A DNA stretch of 64,000 bases, from assembly GCA_021733925.1 (NCBI GenBank), contig JAIPJY010000015.1, forward strand, positions 1-64,000, given 5' to 3'. The number at the start of each line of letters is the position of its first letter. The first letter of the stretch is position 1. The notes beneath the pieces were generated by a model that saw nothing but the letters and a program-made list of their open reading frames with translations, had not been told where the DNA came from and made no database searches. Source of the stretch: Prosthecobacter sp. GTDB taxonomy: Bacteria > Verrucomicrobiota > Verrucomicrobiia > Verrucomicrobiales > Verrucomicrobiaceae. The position numbers were made by a program, and so were the translations under genes. Shown here in pieces: positions 34,426 through 43,292 of the stretch.

Positions 34426-37400
34426 TCAGGGATTGGTGCCTGCCATTGGCACGGTGAAAGTGACGATGCAGCCGTTGCCGAGACGGCTGGTGATCTGCAC
34501 GCTCCCGCGCAAAGCTTCGAGCCGGTGCTGCATGTTGATCAGACCATTGGAGGAGTCGGCGATGGTCGCGGGGTCAAAGCCACGACCATCATCGCGGATA
34601 GTGATTTTAAGCACGCCATTCTGAAATTCCAGGCACAGGGTGGCGGTGCGGGCTGCGGCGTGTTTTACCACGTTGTTGACGACCTCCTTTACGGCAAGAA
34701 GCAGTTGATGGCGGGTGTCGGAGGGTACGGCGAGCGCGGGAATGTTCTCGGGCAGGTCAAGATGCACTTCGACATTGGCCAGCTCCAGATGCTCCCTGCC
34801 GGACTCCGCAATGTAGCCGATGAGCCGCTCCAGCGTGTCATTGCGGGGGTTCACGGTCCACACGATCTCATCGAGCGAACCGGAGACGGCACGGGCCATG
34901 CGGGCGATTTCCCCCAGACGTTCGCCGGCTTGGCCGGCCATCTCCGGCTCGTCCGAGGCCAGCTCGCTCATGAGCGCGATGCGCGTGAGGCTCGAGCCGA
35001 GTTCGTCATGCATGTCCCGTGCGATGCGCGCCCGCTCACGTTCCAAGGCGTGCTGCTGCTCCATGGCCATCATCCGAGCGCGCATCCGGCGCTTCACGAT
35101 GAGCCGCACCAGCCATGCGAGCACCACCGCAGCGATGAGTCTGGAGAGGGCGCGGAACCACCATGTCTCCCACCAAGCGGCAGACACGGTGAACACGGGT
35201 GCGACAAGCGCGGTCTGCCACGTCCCGCCCGGCTCCGAGACTGCAACTTCAAAACGATACTCTCCCGGCGGAAGTCGCGGATAGGTGGCGATGCGCTGGT
35301 CCTGCACCTCTGTCCAGCCGTCATCGATACCAATGAGCCGGTGCCGGAAACGCAGTTTATCCGCTGAGCGGAAAGTCGGCACGGTGTAGTGAAATTCCAC
35401 AGGGGCCGGTTTGGGCGGCAGCACGAGTGGCGGGACTGTGTTCCAAGCAACGGACCGGCCATTGATCTGCATGCCTTCGATGAGGATCGGCGGCAGCGGC
35501 TCGGTCCGGCGGACAACGTGCGGGTTCACGTCCAGCGCCCCCCGATCCGTGGCAAACCACAGGTGGCCGTCGTGCGTGCGGATGGCGGCATTCCTGCGTC
35601 CGTAAGCGAAGCCCACGTTCCTCAGCCCGTCTTCACGGCCAAACATGACCATCGGCACACGGCCCTCCTTTCCATCGAGTGCGTTCTCGGTGCCTTGGCG
35701 CTCCGCGCGGATCAAGGCCGTTCCTGCGGTCAGCCACAGGTTGCCATCCTCATCCAGGACAAGCGAGCGGAGGTCATTCGTGGGGAGCCCCGCATCTGCG
35801 GTGAGACGCGACATGTGTCCGGTGCGCCATCGGGCGAGGCCGCCTCCCGAGGCTCCCACCCACACCGTGTCGGGCCCGTCGGGAACGATGAAGCGGATGG
35901 ACTGACGTGGTTTCGCTCCCGGCATCGGCACGGGCATGAAGTGCTCCCCTTCACGTCTGTAGAGTCCGCCGTCATCCGTGCCTGCCCAGATGTGACCCCT
36001 GCCATCCTCAGCGAGGGCTCGGACGCGCGGGAGCTTCTCGTCAACGGCTCCGCTAGGAGCGTCGCTGTCGTGCCATCGCAAGAGTTGATCGGTGAGGATG
36101 GCCATCCACACATCGCCATGAGTGTCCGCGAGCACCTGGCCGGAGCGTGCATGGAGATCCAGCTTGGTGAACACGCCGTCGCGCCATCGGATCACTCTCG
36201 CGCCGTCGGTGCCGATCCAAATCCCCTTGGAAGGATCGGCGCACACGCTCGTGACGAGTCCGCCGGTCCAGCCCTCAGCCTGTGCGAAGGTTTTGTTGCC
36301 CAGGCTCGTTGCGCGCACTGGGGGGCTTTCGCGAAGTCCGATCCACAGCGTCTTGTCGGCGTCTTCACACAGAGAAACCACGCTGTCGGTGCCGAGGCCA
36401 TCCTTCGCCTCACGCAGCACGAAGCGGCCCGGCCTCAGCCGGTTCAGACCGCCGCCCCGCGTGCCCACCCACAGATTGTGCTCACGGTCCTGCGAGATGG
36501 CAGAGATCGCCTGGTGCGAAGTCGGCACATGAAGGAAGCGCCCCGAGGTGAAGCGGAAGAGTCCAGAGCCGCGCGTGCCGAGCCAGACGTTCTGGGTGTC
36601 GTCTTCGAAAAGCATCACGACTTCCACGGCACCTTTCGGCCAGGGAAGTTCGCCGACGATCACCGGGGTGTTGTCCGCGCCGTAGTGGATCAGGTGCTTG
36701 CCCCGCGCAGCCCACATGCCGCCTGCCCGCGCCCGTGTCAGTTGCACGCGGGTGCCGCCGTTCGCATCCACGGGCTGGAAGCGTTCCCCATCGAAGGTGC
36801 CGCAGCCGCCCTTCGTGGCGAACCAAATGCGCCCGTCACGATCCGCACGCACCTGCGTGTCGGCATCAGGCCCGATGCCGTGCTCTGCGGTGAAGGTGGT
36901 GAGGAGGCCGTTTTCCCACCTCAGCGCCTTCTGCTCCGGAGCCAGCCCGATCCACATGGCTCCCGCGGCATCTTCGGCGAATGAGGTGACAAGATTCGCC
37001 CGGCCCTCGCGCGGGGACGACGGCACGATGGTCTCGAAGCGTCCTTCCCGCAGGCGCACGACGCCACCGCGAATCAGCCCGATCCAGAGATCCCCTTCAC
37101 GGCTGCACCGGAGTTTGTAGGGCATACTGGTGCTGAACTCAGGGCTGGATGTCCTGGGGAACACGGTAAAGCGCACGCCATCGAAGCGCGACAGTCCGGC
37201 ATTCGTGGCAAGCCACAGGTAGCCGTCCGGTGTCTGCGTGATGCCTGTCACCGTGTTGTTCGGGAGTCCGTCATCCATCTCCCAAACCTTGAGCACGTAG
37301 TCCTCGGAAAGTGGCACCGCGTCCCTGGCAGGCTCCGCAACCGCCACCATCCCATGCAGCCCCACCGCGAGAACGGCGCAGAGAACTGCATGGCGCGAAC

Positions 37401-37434
37401 GTGGTGAAACCATGGAAGATGTTTTAGCGGACAA
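34426..37434 (-). CDS. Sensor histidine kinase with two-component regulator propeller
   Basis: A 1,002-residue protein. A leader (AVLCAVLAVGLHGMVAVA) is followed by a beta-propeller of repeated two-component regulator blades (VTGITQTPDGYLWLATNAG, repeats about every 40-50 residues, to about residue 640). A Y_Y_Y domain occupies about 650-740 and a membrane span 765-785. A dimerisation helix carries the phospho-His in RIARDMHDELGSSLTRIAL. A HATPase domain ends the protein, with NVVKHA, DDGRGFD and NGLINMQHR as N, G1 and G2 boxes. The propeller likely binds polysaccharide fragments outside the cell, fitting the neighbouring lyase; ligand unknown. The partner is the regulator at 33625. Confidence 0.92.
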   Translation of the reverse strand: MSAKTSSMVSPRSRHAVLCAVLAVGLHGMVAVAEPARDAVPLSEDYVLKVWEMDDGLPNNTVTGITQTPDGYLWLATNAGLSRFDGVRFTVFPRTSSPEFSTSMPYKLRCSREGDLWIGLIRGGVVRLREGRFETIVPSSPREGRANLVTSFAEDAAGAMWIGLAPEQKALRWENGLLTTFTAEHGIGPDADTQVRADRDGRIWFATKGGCGTFDGERFQPVDANGGTRVQLTRARAGGMWAARGKHLIHYGADNTPVIVGELPWPKGAVEVVMLFEDDTQNVWLGTRGSGLFRFTSGRFLHVPTSHQAISAISQDREHNLWVGTRGGGLNRLRPGRFVLREAKDGLGTDSVVSLCEDADKTLWIGLRESPPVRATSLGNKTFAQAEGWTGGLVTSVCADPSKGIWIGTDGARVIRWRDGVFTKLDLHARSGQVLADTHGDVWMAILTDQLLRWHDSDAPSGAVDEKLPRVRALAEDGRGHIWAGTDDGGLYRREGEHFMPVPMPGAKPRQSIRFIVPDGPDTVWVGASGGGLARWRTGHMSRLTADAGLPTNDLRSLVLDEDGNLWLTAGTALIRAERQGTENALDGKEGRVPMVMFGREDGLRNVGFAYGRRNAAIRTHDGHLWFATDRGALDVNPHVVRRTEPLPPILIEGMQINGRSVAWNTVPPLVLPPKPAPVEFHYTVPTFRSADKLRFRHRLIGIDDGWTEVQDQRIATYPRLPPGEYRFEVAVSEPGGTWQTALVAPVFTVSAAWWETWWFRALSRLIAAVVLAWLVRLIVKRRMRARMMAMEQQHALERERARIARDMHDELGSSLTRIALMSELASDEPEMAGQAGERLGEIARMARAVSGSLDEIVWTVNPRNDTLERLIGYIAESGREHLELANVEVHLDLPENIPALAVPSDTRHQLLLAVKEVVNNVVKHAAARTATLCLEFQNGVLKITIRDDGRGFDPATIADSSNGLINMQHRLEALRGSVQITSRLGNGCIVTFTVPMAGTNP

Positions 37435-37525
37435 ACCACCGGTTCACAAGACCAATGCCATCACGTAGCGCCTGTCACGCAATCTCCGCTCGATCACAGT
37501 TTGGGACTGACAAGGAATGCATCAT

Positions 37526-37568
37526 GTAAACCTCAGGTCGTCGGTTCGACCCCGACTGCTGGCTCCAT
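37526..37568 (+). other. tRNA-Thr 3'-end remnant, second copy
   Basis: Forty-two of 43 bases match 7118-7160: end of the anticodon arm, variable loop, T-arm and acceptor strand ending in CCA. No 5' tRNA half lies upstream. It is likely an older attachment site, making 7161-37568 an inserted block. Confidence 0.75.
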
Positions 37569-37585
37569 TTTAAAATGGATAATGA

Positions 37586-37960
37586 TCAAGTCTTGCCCTG
37601 CATGGTGTTGATCCAGTGGCGGAGCATTTCGAGTTCCGTGGGAGTGATGAATGGCTCCTCTTTTTTGGGCGGCATCTCCTTGTAGTGGATGAGCTCGATG
37701 AGGAGGCTTTTTTTGGCGTTACCGGGTTTGAGGGCGGGACCGGTGTCGCCGCCTTCGAGGAGGGCGGAGAGGGTGCGCATGTCGAGCTTGCCGCCGCGGC
37801 GTTTCGCACCGTGGCAGCGGATGCATTTTTCTTCGAAGACGGGGAGGACGTCTTTTTTAAAATCGGGCGCGGCTCGTGGTTTCTCTTCAGCACGCGCGGC
37901 TACTTCAGCGAGGCTGCTGAGCAGCAGCCCGCTGAAGAAAATGGGGAGGAATGCCCGCAT
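37586..37960 (-). CDS. Periplasmic c-type cytochrome (planctomycete type)
   Basis: About 124 residues from ATG at 37960; the frame starts upstream at 38005 but that would overlap the DUF3500 gene. A signal peptide (FLPIFFSGLLLSSLAEVAARA) is followed by a cytochrome c domain with a single CIRCH heme motif, and HYKEMPPKK, which supplies the distal Met typical of the Planctomycete cytochrome C family. It lies 14 bases after a Tat-exported DUF3500 protein, so both are probably co-transcribed and work in the periplasm. Electron partner not identifiable. Confidence 0.85.
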   Translation of the reverse strand: MRAFLPIFFSGLLLSSLAEVAARAEEKPRAAPDFKKDVLPVFEEKCIRCHGAKRRGGKLDMRTLSALLEGGDTGPALKPGNAKKSLLIELIHYKEMPPKKEEPFITPTELEMLRHWINTMQGKT

Positions 37961-37974
37961 CACCTGCAAGGGAC

Positions 37975-39042
37975 TCAGGCCTGGCCGACGACATTCACGA
38001 AGCAATGGACGTGGGGGAGGACGCGGTAGTTCCAGACGAAGCCGGGGCCTTCGATGCGCCAGGCGTCCCAGCGGTCGTTGCCTTTTTCTGCGTTGTCCTT
38101 GTAGAAAGCGAGCCGCAGTTTTTCCATGCCGCCGTTGGTCTTGATGAGCTGCATGACTTCGTCGCCGTCTTCCTGACGGAAGGGGTCGAGCAGCTTGCGC
38201 ATGACACCGGTGACGAGTTTGCGCTGGGATTCATCGAGATCTCCGTAGCCGACGCCGGTGGAGGGTTTTTCCACGAGCTTGGGCTTGAGCGCGCCGACGC
38301 CGTCGCCGGGAGAGCCGACGATGACGGCCTGCTTGCGCTGGGGTTCGTTGAGCATTTCGAAGACGCTCATGACTTCCTTGGTTTGATCGTTGTAAACGTT
38401 CACGTCGCTGTGGCCGTTGGCGGAATGGCCATAATACATGGGGCCGCCGAAGGCGGTGTTTGGCTGGGAATTGCCATCGCAGCGGAGGGTGAGGTGATGG
38501 CCGGCGAAGACCCAGGAAAAGGGATCTTTGCCGGATGGGTCGCCGAAGATGGCGATGCCGTTGCCTTCGAAGGAGCCGCTGCTGTCCCACTTGCCATGGC
38601 GGCTGATGCGGTCGTAGGCCTCGTCGCCTGAGAGGATGGATTTGAAGGTCTGCTTGATGAGATCCTGCTGCGGTGGGGTGAATTGCTCGCTGAGTTTCTT
38701 GCCCAAGGGGGCGGCGTTGTGGGTCTTGAGACGTGTGGGGATGCCGCCTGCTTCTGCGCCATGATTCCAAGGTTTCACCATGGCCGTTTTCTGCTCGGCG
38801 GTCAGCCCGGCGAAGAGTTCGCGGATGAGTTCTTCGGCCGGCTTTGCTGTGCGGGGAGCTTCCACCGGGGCTGCAAAACCTGAACTCAATGAGGAGGTGC
38901 CCATGACTCCCAAGGCACTGCCGGAGAGTACTCGGATGAAGTCGCGACGTCCGCGATGCGGCAGCGGTGAAGCGTATTCAGCACATTCCGGGCAGGCCGG
39001 CGAATTGAAATCGGGTGAGGATGAGGCTGGGTGGGAATTCAT
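37975..39042 (-). CDS. Tat-exported DUF3500 protein
   Basis: About 355 residues from ATG at 39042; the longer frame to 39213 runs through a tRNA remnant and is not used. An RR motif (HRGRRDFIRVLSGSALGVMG) near residue 30 marks a twin-arginine signal. The body is a DUF3500 domain (NHGAEAGGIPTRLKTHNAA, GHHLTLRCDGN, YYGHSANGHSDVNVYNDQ). The family is common in Planctomycetes and Verrucomicrobia; its reaction is unknown. Several His and the Tat route suggest a folded, metal-containing protein. The cytochrome c gene follows. Confidence 0.85.
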   Translation of the reverse strand: MNSHPASSSPDFNSPACPECAEYASPLPHRGRRDFIRVLSGSALGVMGTSSLSSGFAAPVEAPRTAKPAEELIRELFAGLTAEQKTAMVKPWNHGAEAGGIPTRLKTHNAAPLGKKLSEQFTPPQQDLIKQTFKSILSGDEAYDRISRHGKWDSSGSFEGNGIAIFGDPSGKDPFSWVFAGHHLTLRCDGNSQPNTAFGGPMYYGHSANGHSDVNVYNDQTKEVMSVFEMLNEPQRKQAVIVGSPGDGVGALKPKLVEKPSTGVGYGDLDESQRKLVTGVMRKLLDPFRQEDGDEVMQLIKTNGGMEKLRLAFYKDNAEKGNDRWDAWRIEGPGFVWNYRVLPHVHCFVNVVGQA

Positions 39043-39127
39043 GGCGGGGATACAATACAGCCCTGGCTTTGGGCATCTTGCCGATCCAGAGGATGAAGAT
39101 CGTTGATTCTCCAGCGGGTAGAGGAAC

Positions 39128-39162
39128 CGAGGTCGTCGGTTTGACCGCGACTGCTGGTTCCA
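39128..39162 (+). other. tRNA-Thr 3'-end remnant, third and most degraded copy
   Basis: Variable loop, T-arm and acceptor end in TGGTTCCA match the first copy with about four mismatches (TTTGACC for TTCGACC, CGCGAC for CCCGAC, GGTTCCA for GGCTCCA). No tRNA 5' half. It lies between the DUF3500 start and the plus-strand operon at 39402. Confidence 0.6.
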
Positions 39163-39296
39163 TTTAAGACGTGGGTCATTCGCATGGGGGGAGAGACTTG
39201 GAACACAAGTCATGAGGGGGGCAAAAGGTGAAGTGATTGTCTGAAAGTGACGCTCTGTGGAATAATTTGAAGTGGGCAGCCAACTTCATTTGGCGG

Positions 39297-39331
39297 ACTG
39301 TACAAACATCTTGCCGAATGCTCCGTACAGT
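39297..39331. promoter_or_regulatory. Inverted repeat upstream of the paralogue pair
   Basis: ACTGTAC (39297-39303) and GTACAGT (39325-39331) are perfect 7-base arms with a 21-base spacer, 71 bases before the start at 39402. It may be an operator. The spacer is too long for a LexA box. Confidence 0.35.
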
Positions 39332-39401
39332 TTGATGCATTGCCGCATGAGGCCGCTGGTCTCCCGGCGGCAATAACAACCTCACAGGCTTATCTTGAAT
39401 C

Positions 39402-39908
39402 ATGACGACCTCCGCGGCGCCGCTGCCCTACACAGACACGAAGCCGCACGGGCATGCGGATTTCTACTTCGCCATCAATGCGACGTTCCGCTTCATCTTG
39501 ACGCGGTTCGGTCTCGACACCCTGCGCCGATACTGGCGGGACATGGGAACCAACTATCATAAACCTGTGAGCGAACGCTGGCTGCAGGGCGGGCTGCCTG
39601 CGGTGGCGGCGCACTGGCGGGCCTTCTTTGAGGCAGAGCCGGGTGCTGAGGTGGAAGTGATTGAGGCTTCTGATGAGGTGCGTTTGGAAGTGCGCACGTG
39701 CCCGATGATCAAGCACCTGAGGGAGCACCAGCGGGAGATCGTTCCCTGTCTGTGCCAGCATTGCTATTATGTGAGTGAGGCCATGGCTGCACCTGCGGGG
39801 CTGACTGTGCGCATCAGCGGTGGGAACGGAGCCTGCACGCAGCGCTTCATCCGCCAGAGTCAAAATGAACCCGGGCAGCAGCTCGATCAAATCAAGGAGG
39901 CGGCATGA
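39402..39908 (+). CDS. Cys/His-rich protein resembling ATC-hydrolase family, member 1
   Basis: A 168-residue protein. The N-terminal half is helical (FRFILTRFGLDTLRRYWRD). The C-terminal half has a pattern of Cys and His (RTCPMIKHL, PCLCQHCYYVSEAM, NGACTQRF) that resembles the L-2-amino-thiazoline-4-carboxylate hydrolase-like family; this is a weak match made by eye. A following paralogue overlaps its stop (ATGA), so the two may form a heterodimer. No signal peptide, so it acts in the cytoplasm. Substrate unknown. Confidence 0.65.
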   Translation: MTTSAAPLPYTDTKPHGHADFYFAINATFRFILTRFGLDTLRRYWRDMGTNYHKPVSERWLQGGLPAVAAHWRAFFEAEPGAEVEVIEASDEVRLEVRTCPMIKHLREHQREIVPCLCQHCYYVSEAMAAPAGLTVRISGGNGACTQRFIRQSQNEPGQQLDQIKEAA

Positions 39909-40459
39909 CTGGATGCTACGATTTTTGCGGTCACTACGAGTGGACCTTTGAATGGCTGCGGCAGCTCGGCGGGCATGAGCTGGTCACGGCATATTGGGAT
40001 GAGGCCATCAACCGTGATGCGCAGGTGCATGCGCACACGTTGATCACCGCCAAAGGATTTGAGGGCATGAAGGAGTATTGGGGGCCTACGCTGGCGGATG
40101 AAGGCGCGGTTTCACACCGCACGGTGACGGACACGGTCTTCCGCATCGACATGCATGAGTGCCCATCCAAGGGCTTTCTCCTCAGGAATGGTCTGCAGCA
40201 GTACGCGGACTACTGCGACCACTGCATGGGCTGGATCGGGCCGATGATGAAGGATGCCGGCTTTGTGGTGGATCATCAGCACAATCACTGCGGCCAGTGC
40301 TGGTGGGAGATGCGCCGGGCGGAGGATGCCACTGCGCCGAGCGGGCCGGGCGAACTCAGCGGTGCTGAGGATGTGCGGCTGCGTCCCGGTTGGGTGGGGG
40401 ATGCACCGATGGATACTTACCAGAGGGCCACGAAGCCGGACGACAAAACCTCGGCATGA
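39905..40459 (+). CDS. Cys/His-rich protein resembling ATC-hydrolase family, member 2
   Basis: A 184-residue paralogue of the preceding protein. Shared features are WTFEWLRQLGG-type helices at the start and the pattern YCDHCMGWIGPMM and HNHCGQCWWEMR in the second half. The Cys-x-x-Cys and multiple His suggest metal binding. It begins with ATGA overlap on the previous gene. The last 40 residues (SGAEDVRLRPGW onward) are less structured. Function unknown beyond the family resemblance. Confidence 0.65.
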   Translation: MTGCYDFCGHYEWTFEWLRQLGGHELVTAYWDEAINRDAQVHAHTLITAKGFEGMKEYWGPTLADEGAVSHRTVTDTVFRIDMHECPSKGFLLRNGLQQYADYCDHCMGWIGPMMKDAGFVVDHQHNHCGQCWWEMRRAEDATAPSGPGELSGAEDVRLRPGWVGDAPMDTYQRATKPDDKTSA

Positions 40460-40547
40460 GGCACTGACTTTAAATGGAAAAGAACTCGCACTCGCGGGGG
40501 CGCAGCGGTGCCGTTCATGCACTTTCCTGTGCCTGCTGAAAACAGAT

Positions 40548-41363
40548 TCAGGTTTCGGGGGCGAGCGCGACGGTGACTTTCATGGTGGTGCAGGTGAAAG
40601 GGCCGAAGATGGAGGCGATGGCCACGTCCGCTGCATCCTGGCCGTAGGCGATGACGATGCGGTTGCCGCCGGGGTGGTCTTCGGTGGCGTCGAAGGTGAA
40701 CCACTGCCCGCTGATGTAGGCCTCGAACCACGCATGGAGGTCCATGGGGTCCAGGCCGAGGACAAAGCCCACCACCATGCGTGCGGGGACATTGATGGAG
40801 CGGCAGAGTGCGATGCCGAGATGTGCAAAATCACGGCATACGCCGTGCCTAGTGGTGACTGTTTCGAGGGCGGAAGTGGATGAATTGCTGGTGCCGCGCT
40901 GGAAGGCGATGTTGTCGTGGATCCAGTTGCGCAGGCTGGTGACGTTTTGGTAGCTGCTGGGTGCATTGCCCACAATGGAGGTCGCGAGGTCGCCCAGCTT
41001 GTCGGACTGACAGTAGCGGCTGGGCAGGAGGTAATGCAGCACGTCCACTGGGAGCTGCCTCACGGAATGGAGCTGAGCGAGCGGCTGGCTGTGCAACTCC
41101 GTCGCCACCCTGGCGCGGCATTTCATGGAGTAGTGAAACGGGCCCTTTGGCATGGCGATCCGCTGGCAGAGATTGCCATAGAAATCCGTGTATTCTTCGA
41201 CTGGTACGCGGGGATTCATGTCGAACTCCTCCCGGATGATCCACTGGCCGGAGCCGCTGCGCGGACGAAGCATGAAAATGGCGTGTATTTCGACGGGGAC
41301 TAAATATTCAAGGCAGCAGGAGGCATCAATAATCATGGAGGGAACGGTCGGAGCGTCGCTCAT
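40548..41363 (-). CDS. Transglutaminase-like protein 1
   Basis: About 271 residues from ATG at 41363 (frame open to 41405). The C-terminal half is a transglutaminase-like Cys protease fold: catalytic Cys in RHGVCRDFAHLGIALCR, His in MDLHAWFEAY and Asp in FTFDATEDH. The N-terminal half is a beta domain found in this family (EIHAIFMLRPRSG). It lies back to back with a close homologue at 41444. No signal peptide, so it probably acts in the cytoplasm, possibly as a peptidase. Substrate unknown. Confidence 0.85.
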   Translation of the reverse strand: MSDAPTVPSMIIDASCCLEYLVPVEIHAIFMLRPRSGSGQWIIREEFDMNPRVPVEEYTDFYGNLCQRIAMPKGPFHYSMKCRARVATELHSQPLAQLHSVRQLPVDVLHYLLPSRYCQSDKLGDLATSIVGNAPSSYQNVTSLRNWIHDNIAFQRGTSNSSTSALETVTTRHGVCRDFAHLGIALCRSINVPARMVVGFVLGLDPMDLHAWFEAYISGQWFTFDATEDHPGGNRIVIAYGQDAADVAIASIFGPFTCTTMKVTVALAPET

Positions 41364-41443
41364 CGTGTCCATTATTAACATGGGGAGTACACCCCAGAAG
41401 GGCACCCGTTGCTTGTTGCTCCTTTGGGGCGATGTTCCAAGCC

Positions 41444-42286
41444 ATGGCTTTTCAAATCAACGCTGAACTTCAATATGACGTCCTAATGCAAAGCACAGTG
41501 CTGCTGAGCATTCATGCGCTGGCCACGCAGAATCAAACGCTGCAGATGGAGTCCTTCAAGGTGACCCCCGGCGTGAAGTGGGAAGAGCTGCCGATGGGGA
41601 CGGGCGAGAACCGCTACATCCGTTTGGACACGGGAGATGCCACGAAGCTGGAAGTGAGCTACTCGGTGATGGCCGAGACGCGCCACACGATGGTCAGTCA
41701 CGAGGAGATTCAGGGCATCCCGATCTCTGAGATCCATCGTTCGGCGATCTCGTATCTGTTTCCGAGCCGCTATTGCCAGTCTGACCGGATGGGGCGGCTG
41801 GCGATGAAGATGTTTGGTGGCATCGATCATCCCTATCATCAGACTGTGGCCATCGCGGACTGGATCTTTGAAAACATCGACTACCTCAGCGGCGCGACGA
41901 ACGAGGAGACTTCCGCCTATGACACGGTGACGCAGCGCGCGGGTGTGTGTCGTGATTTTGCGCATCTCGGGATCGCTTTCTGCCGGGCGCTGTCAATCCC
42001 GGCGCGCTACTTTGCCGGCTATGCCTGCAACATGCAGCCGCCCGATTTCCATGCCTGTTTTGAGGCATGCATCGGGAACCGGTGGTTCATTTTTGATCCC
42101 ACGCGGCTGGCGGCGCTGAACGGGCTGGTTCGCATCGGCACCGGCCGGGACGCTGCGGACGCTGCGGTGGCCACGATTTTTGGACAGATGCAGATGACGG
42201 GCATGTCGGTGTCCTGTGTGGCAGATGAATTTCAACCGCTGAATGCCGCCGATCTGGCGGGCCGGGCATTATTGATCGAGCCATGA
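41444..42286 (+). CDS. Transglutaminase-like protein 2
   Basis: About 280 residues from ATG at 41444, an alternative ATG at 41432 adds four. It is a homologue of the divergent gene: RAGVCRDFAHLGIAFCRAL holds the catalytic Cys, PDFHACFEA the His, and FIFDPTRL the Asp. Note HACFEA where the homologue has HAWFEA. The ALATQNQTLQ segment belongs to the N-terminal beta domain. The next gene overlaps its stop (ATGA), forming an operon of two transglutaminase-like proteins. Confidence 0.85.
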   Translation: MAFQINAELQYDVLMQSTVLLSIHALATQNQTLQMESFKVTPGVKWEELPMGTGENRYIRLDTGDATKLEVSYSVMAETRHTMVSHEEIQGIPISEIHRSAISYLFPSRYCQSDRMGRLAMKMFGGIDHPYHQTVAIADWIFENIDYLSGATNEETSAYDTVTQRAGVCRDFAHLGIAFCRALSIPARYFAGYACNMQPPDFHACFEACIGNRWFIFDPTRLAALNGLVRIGTGRDAADAAVATIFGQMQMTGMSVSCVADEFQPLNAADLAGRALLIEP

Positions 42287-43155
42287 GCGACAGCCATCTG
42301 CTGAGGATCATCCACCGCACGCATTACCAATACGCGCAGCCGGTGACTTTCGAGATGCACCGGCTGGTGATCCGTCCGCGTGAGGGGCATGACTTGCGGG
42401 TGGAGAGTCTGAGTCTTTCCATCACGCCGGCGGCGGATGTGACGTGGGCCTGGGATATTTTCGGGAACTCGATCGCGTACGCGCATTTTCGTGAGCCGGG
42501 CACGGAGTTGAAGTTCGAGGTGGATGTGGTGGTGAGGCGTTTTTTTGCGCCGGATGCGCCCCCTCAAAAGCCACACAGCCCGAGTCTCTATCCGCTGGAG
42601 TATGACCCACTGGAGCAGGCGATCCTGAAGGGCTACATGACACCGGTCTTCGCTGAGGAAACGGCGGCCTTGCAGGCATGGATCGGCACGCTGCCAGATC
42701 CCAGAGAATTTTCGAGTGCCGAGGCTTTCGTGCTGCAAGTGGCAGAGGCGATCCACCAGAAGATCGGCTACAAGCGCCGCGAGCAGAAGGGGGTGCAGAC
42801 GCCGGGCACCACCTTGTCTCTGGGGAGCGGGTCGTGCCGCGATGTGGCGACACTGATGATGGAAACGCTGCGCCATCTGGGCATCGCCGCGCGCTTTGCC
42901 AGCGGCTATCTGGACTGTCAGGCGACGCGTGCGGCACGTGGCTCGACCCATGCGTGGGCCGAGGTGTATTTCCCGCAGCTTGGCTGGCGGGGTTTTGATC
43001 CGACGACGGGAAAACGGTGTGAGCACCGGCACATCGTGACCGGTACGAGCCACCATCCGCGCGGGGTGATGCCAGTGTCCGGGAGGTATTTTGGGCCATC
43101 AGGATCGTGCATTAGCATGGTGGTCGGCGTGGAGTTTTCGACGCCGGAGGAGTAG
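42283..43155 (+). CDS. Transglutaminase-like protein 3 with bacterial N-terminal domain
   Basis: A 290-residue protein. Residues 1-85 form a bacterial transglutaminase-like N-terminal domain (LLRIIHRTHYQYAQPVTFEMH). The catalytic core has Cys in GSGSCRDVATLMMETLRHLG, His in GSTHAWAEVYFP and Asp in GFDPTTGK. This is the common COG1305 layout, unlike genes 1 and 2, which have a different N-terminal half. The C-terminal VSGRYFGPSGSCISM is typical. It is translationally coupled to protein 2, so they may act on the same substrate. Confidence 0.87.
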   Translation: MSDSHLLRIIHRTHYQYAQPVTFEMHRLVIRPREGHDLRVESLSLSITPAADVTWAWDIFGNSIAYAHFREPGTELKFEVDVVVRRFFAPDAPPQKPHSPSLYPLEYDPLEQAILKGYMTPVFAEETAALQAWIGTLPDPREFSSAEAFVLQVAEAIHQKIGYKRREQKGVQTPGTTLSLGSGSCRDVATLMMETLRHLGIAARFASGYLDCQATRAARGSTHAWAEVYFPQLGWRGFDPTTGKRCEHRHIVTGTSHHPRGVMPVSGRYFGPSGSCISMVVGVEFSTPEE

Positions 43156-43292
43156 TGCAGCTTTTGGAAGAACCCTCCTATGCCTGCAATGCGTTTCCAA
43201 AATCCTTCAGAGGATGCTTGTGCCGTGACACCTCCGCGCCCAAGGTCGTATGCGCTTGAGACGCGGGAGATGATGGGAACCAAGGAGCATTT

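Noticed and set aside
38978-39163. Minus-strand frame MEPAVAVKPTT
   Set aside because: Same artefact, from the third tRNA remnant.
39042-39213. N-terminal extension of the DUF3500 protein
   Set aside because: It would be coded by a tRNA remnant, and the Tat signal begins properly at 39042.
39297-39331. LexA box
   Set aside because: Arms contain CTGTAC/GTACAG but the spacing of 21 bases does not fit any LexA motif.
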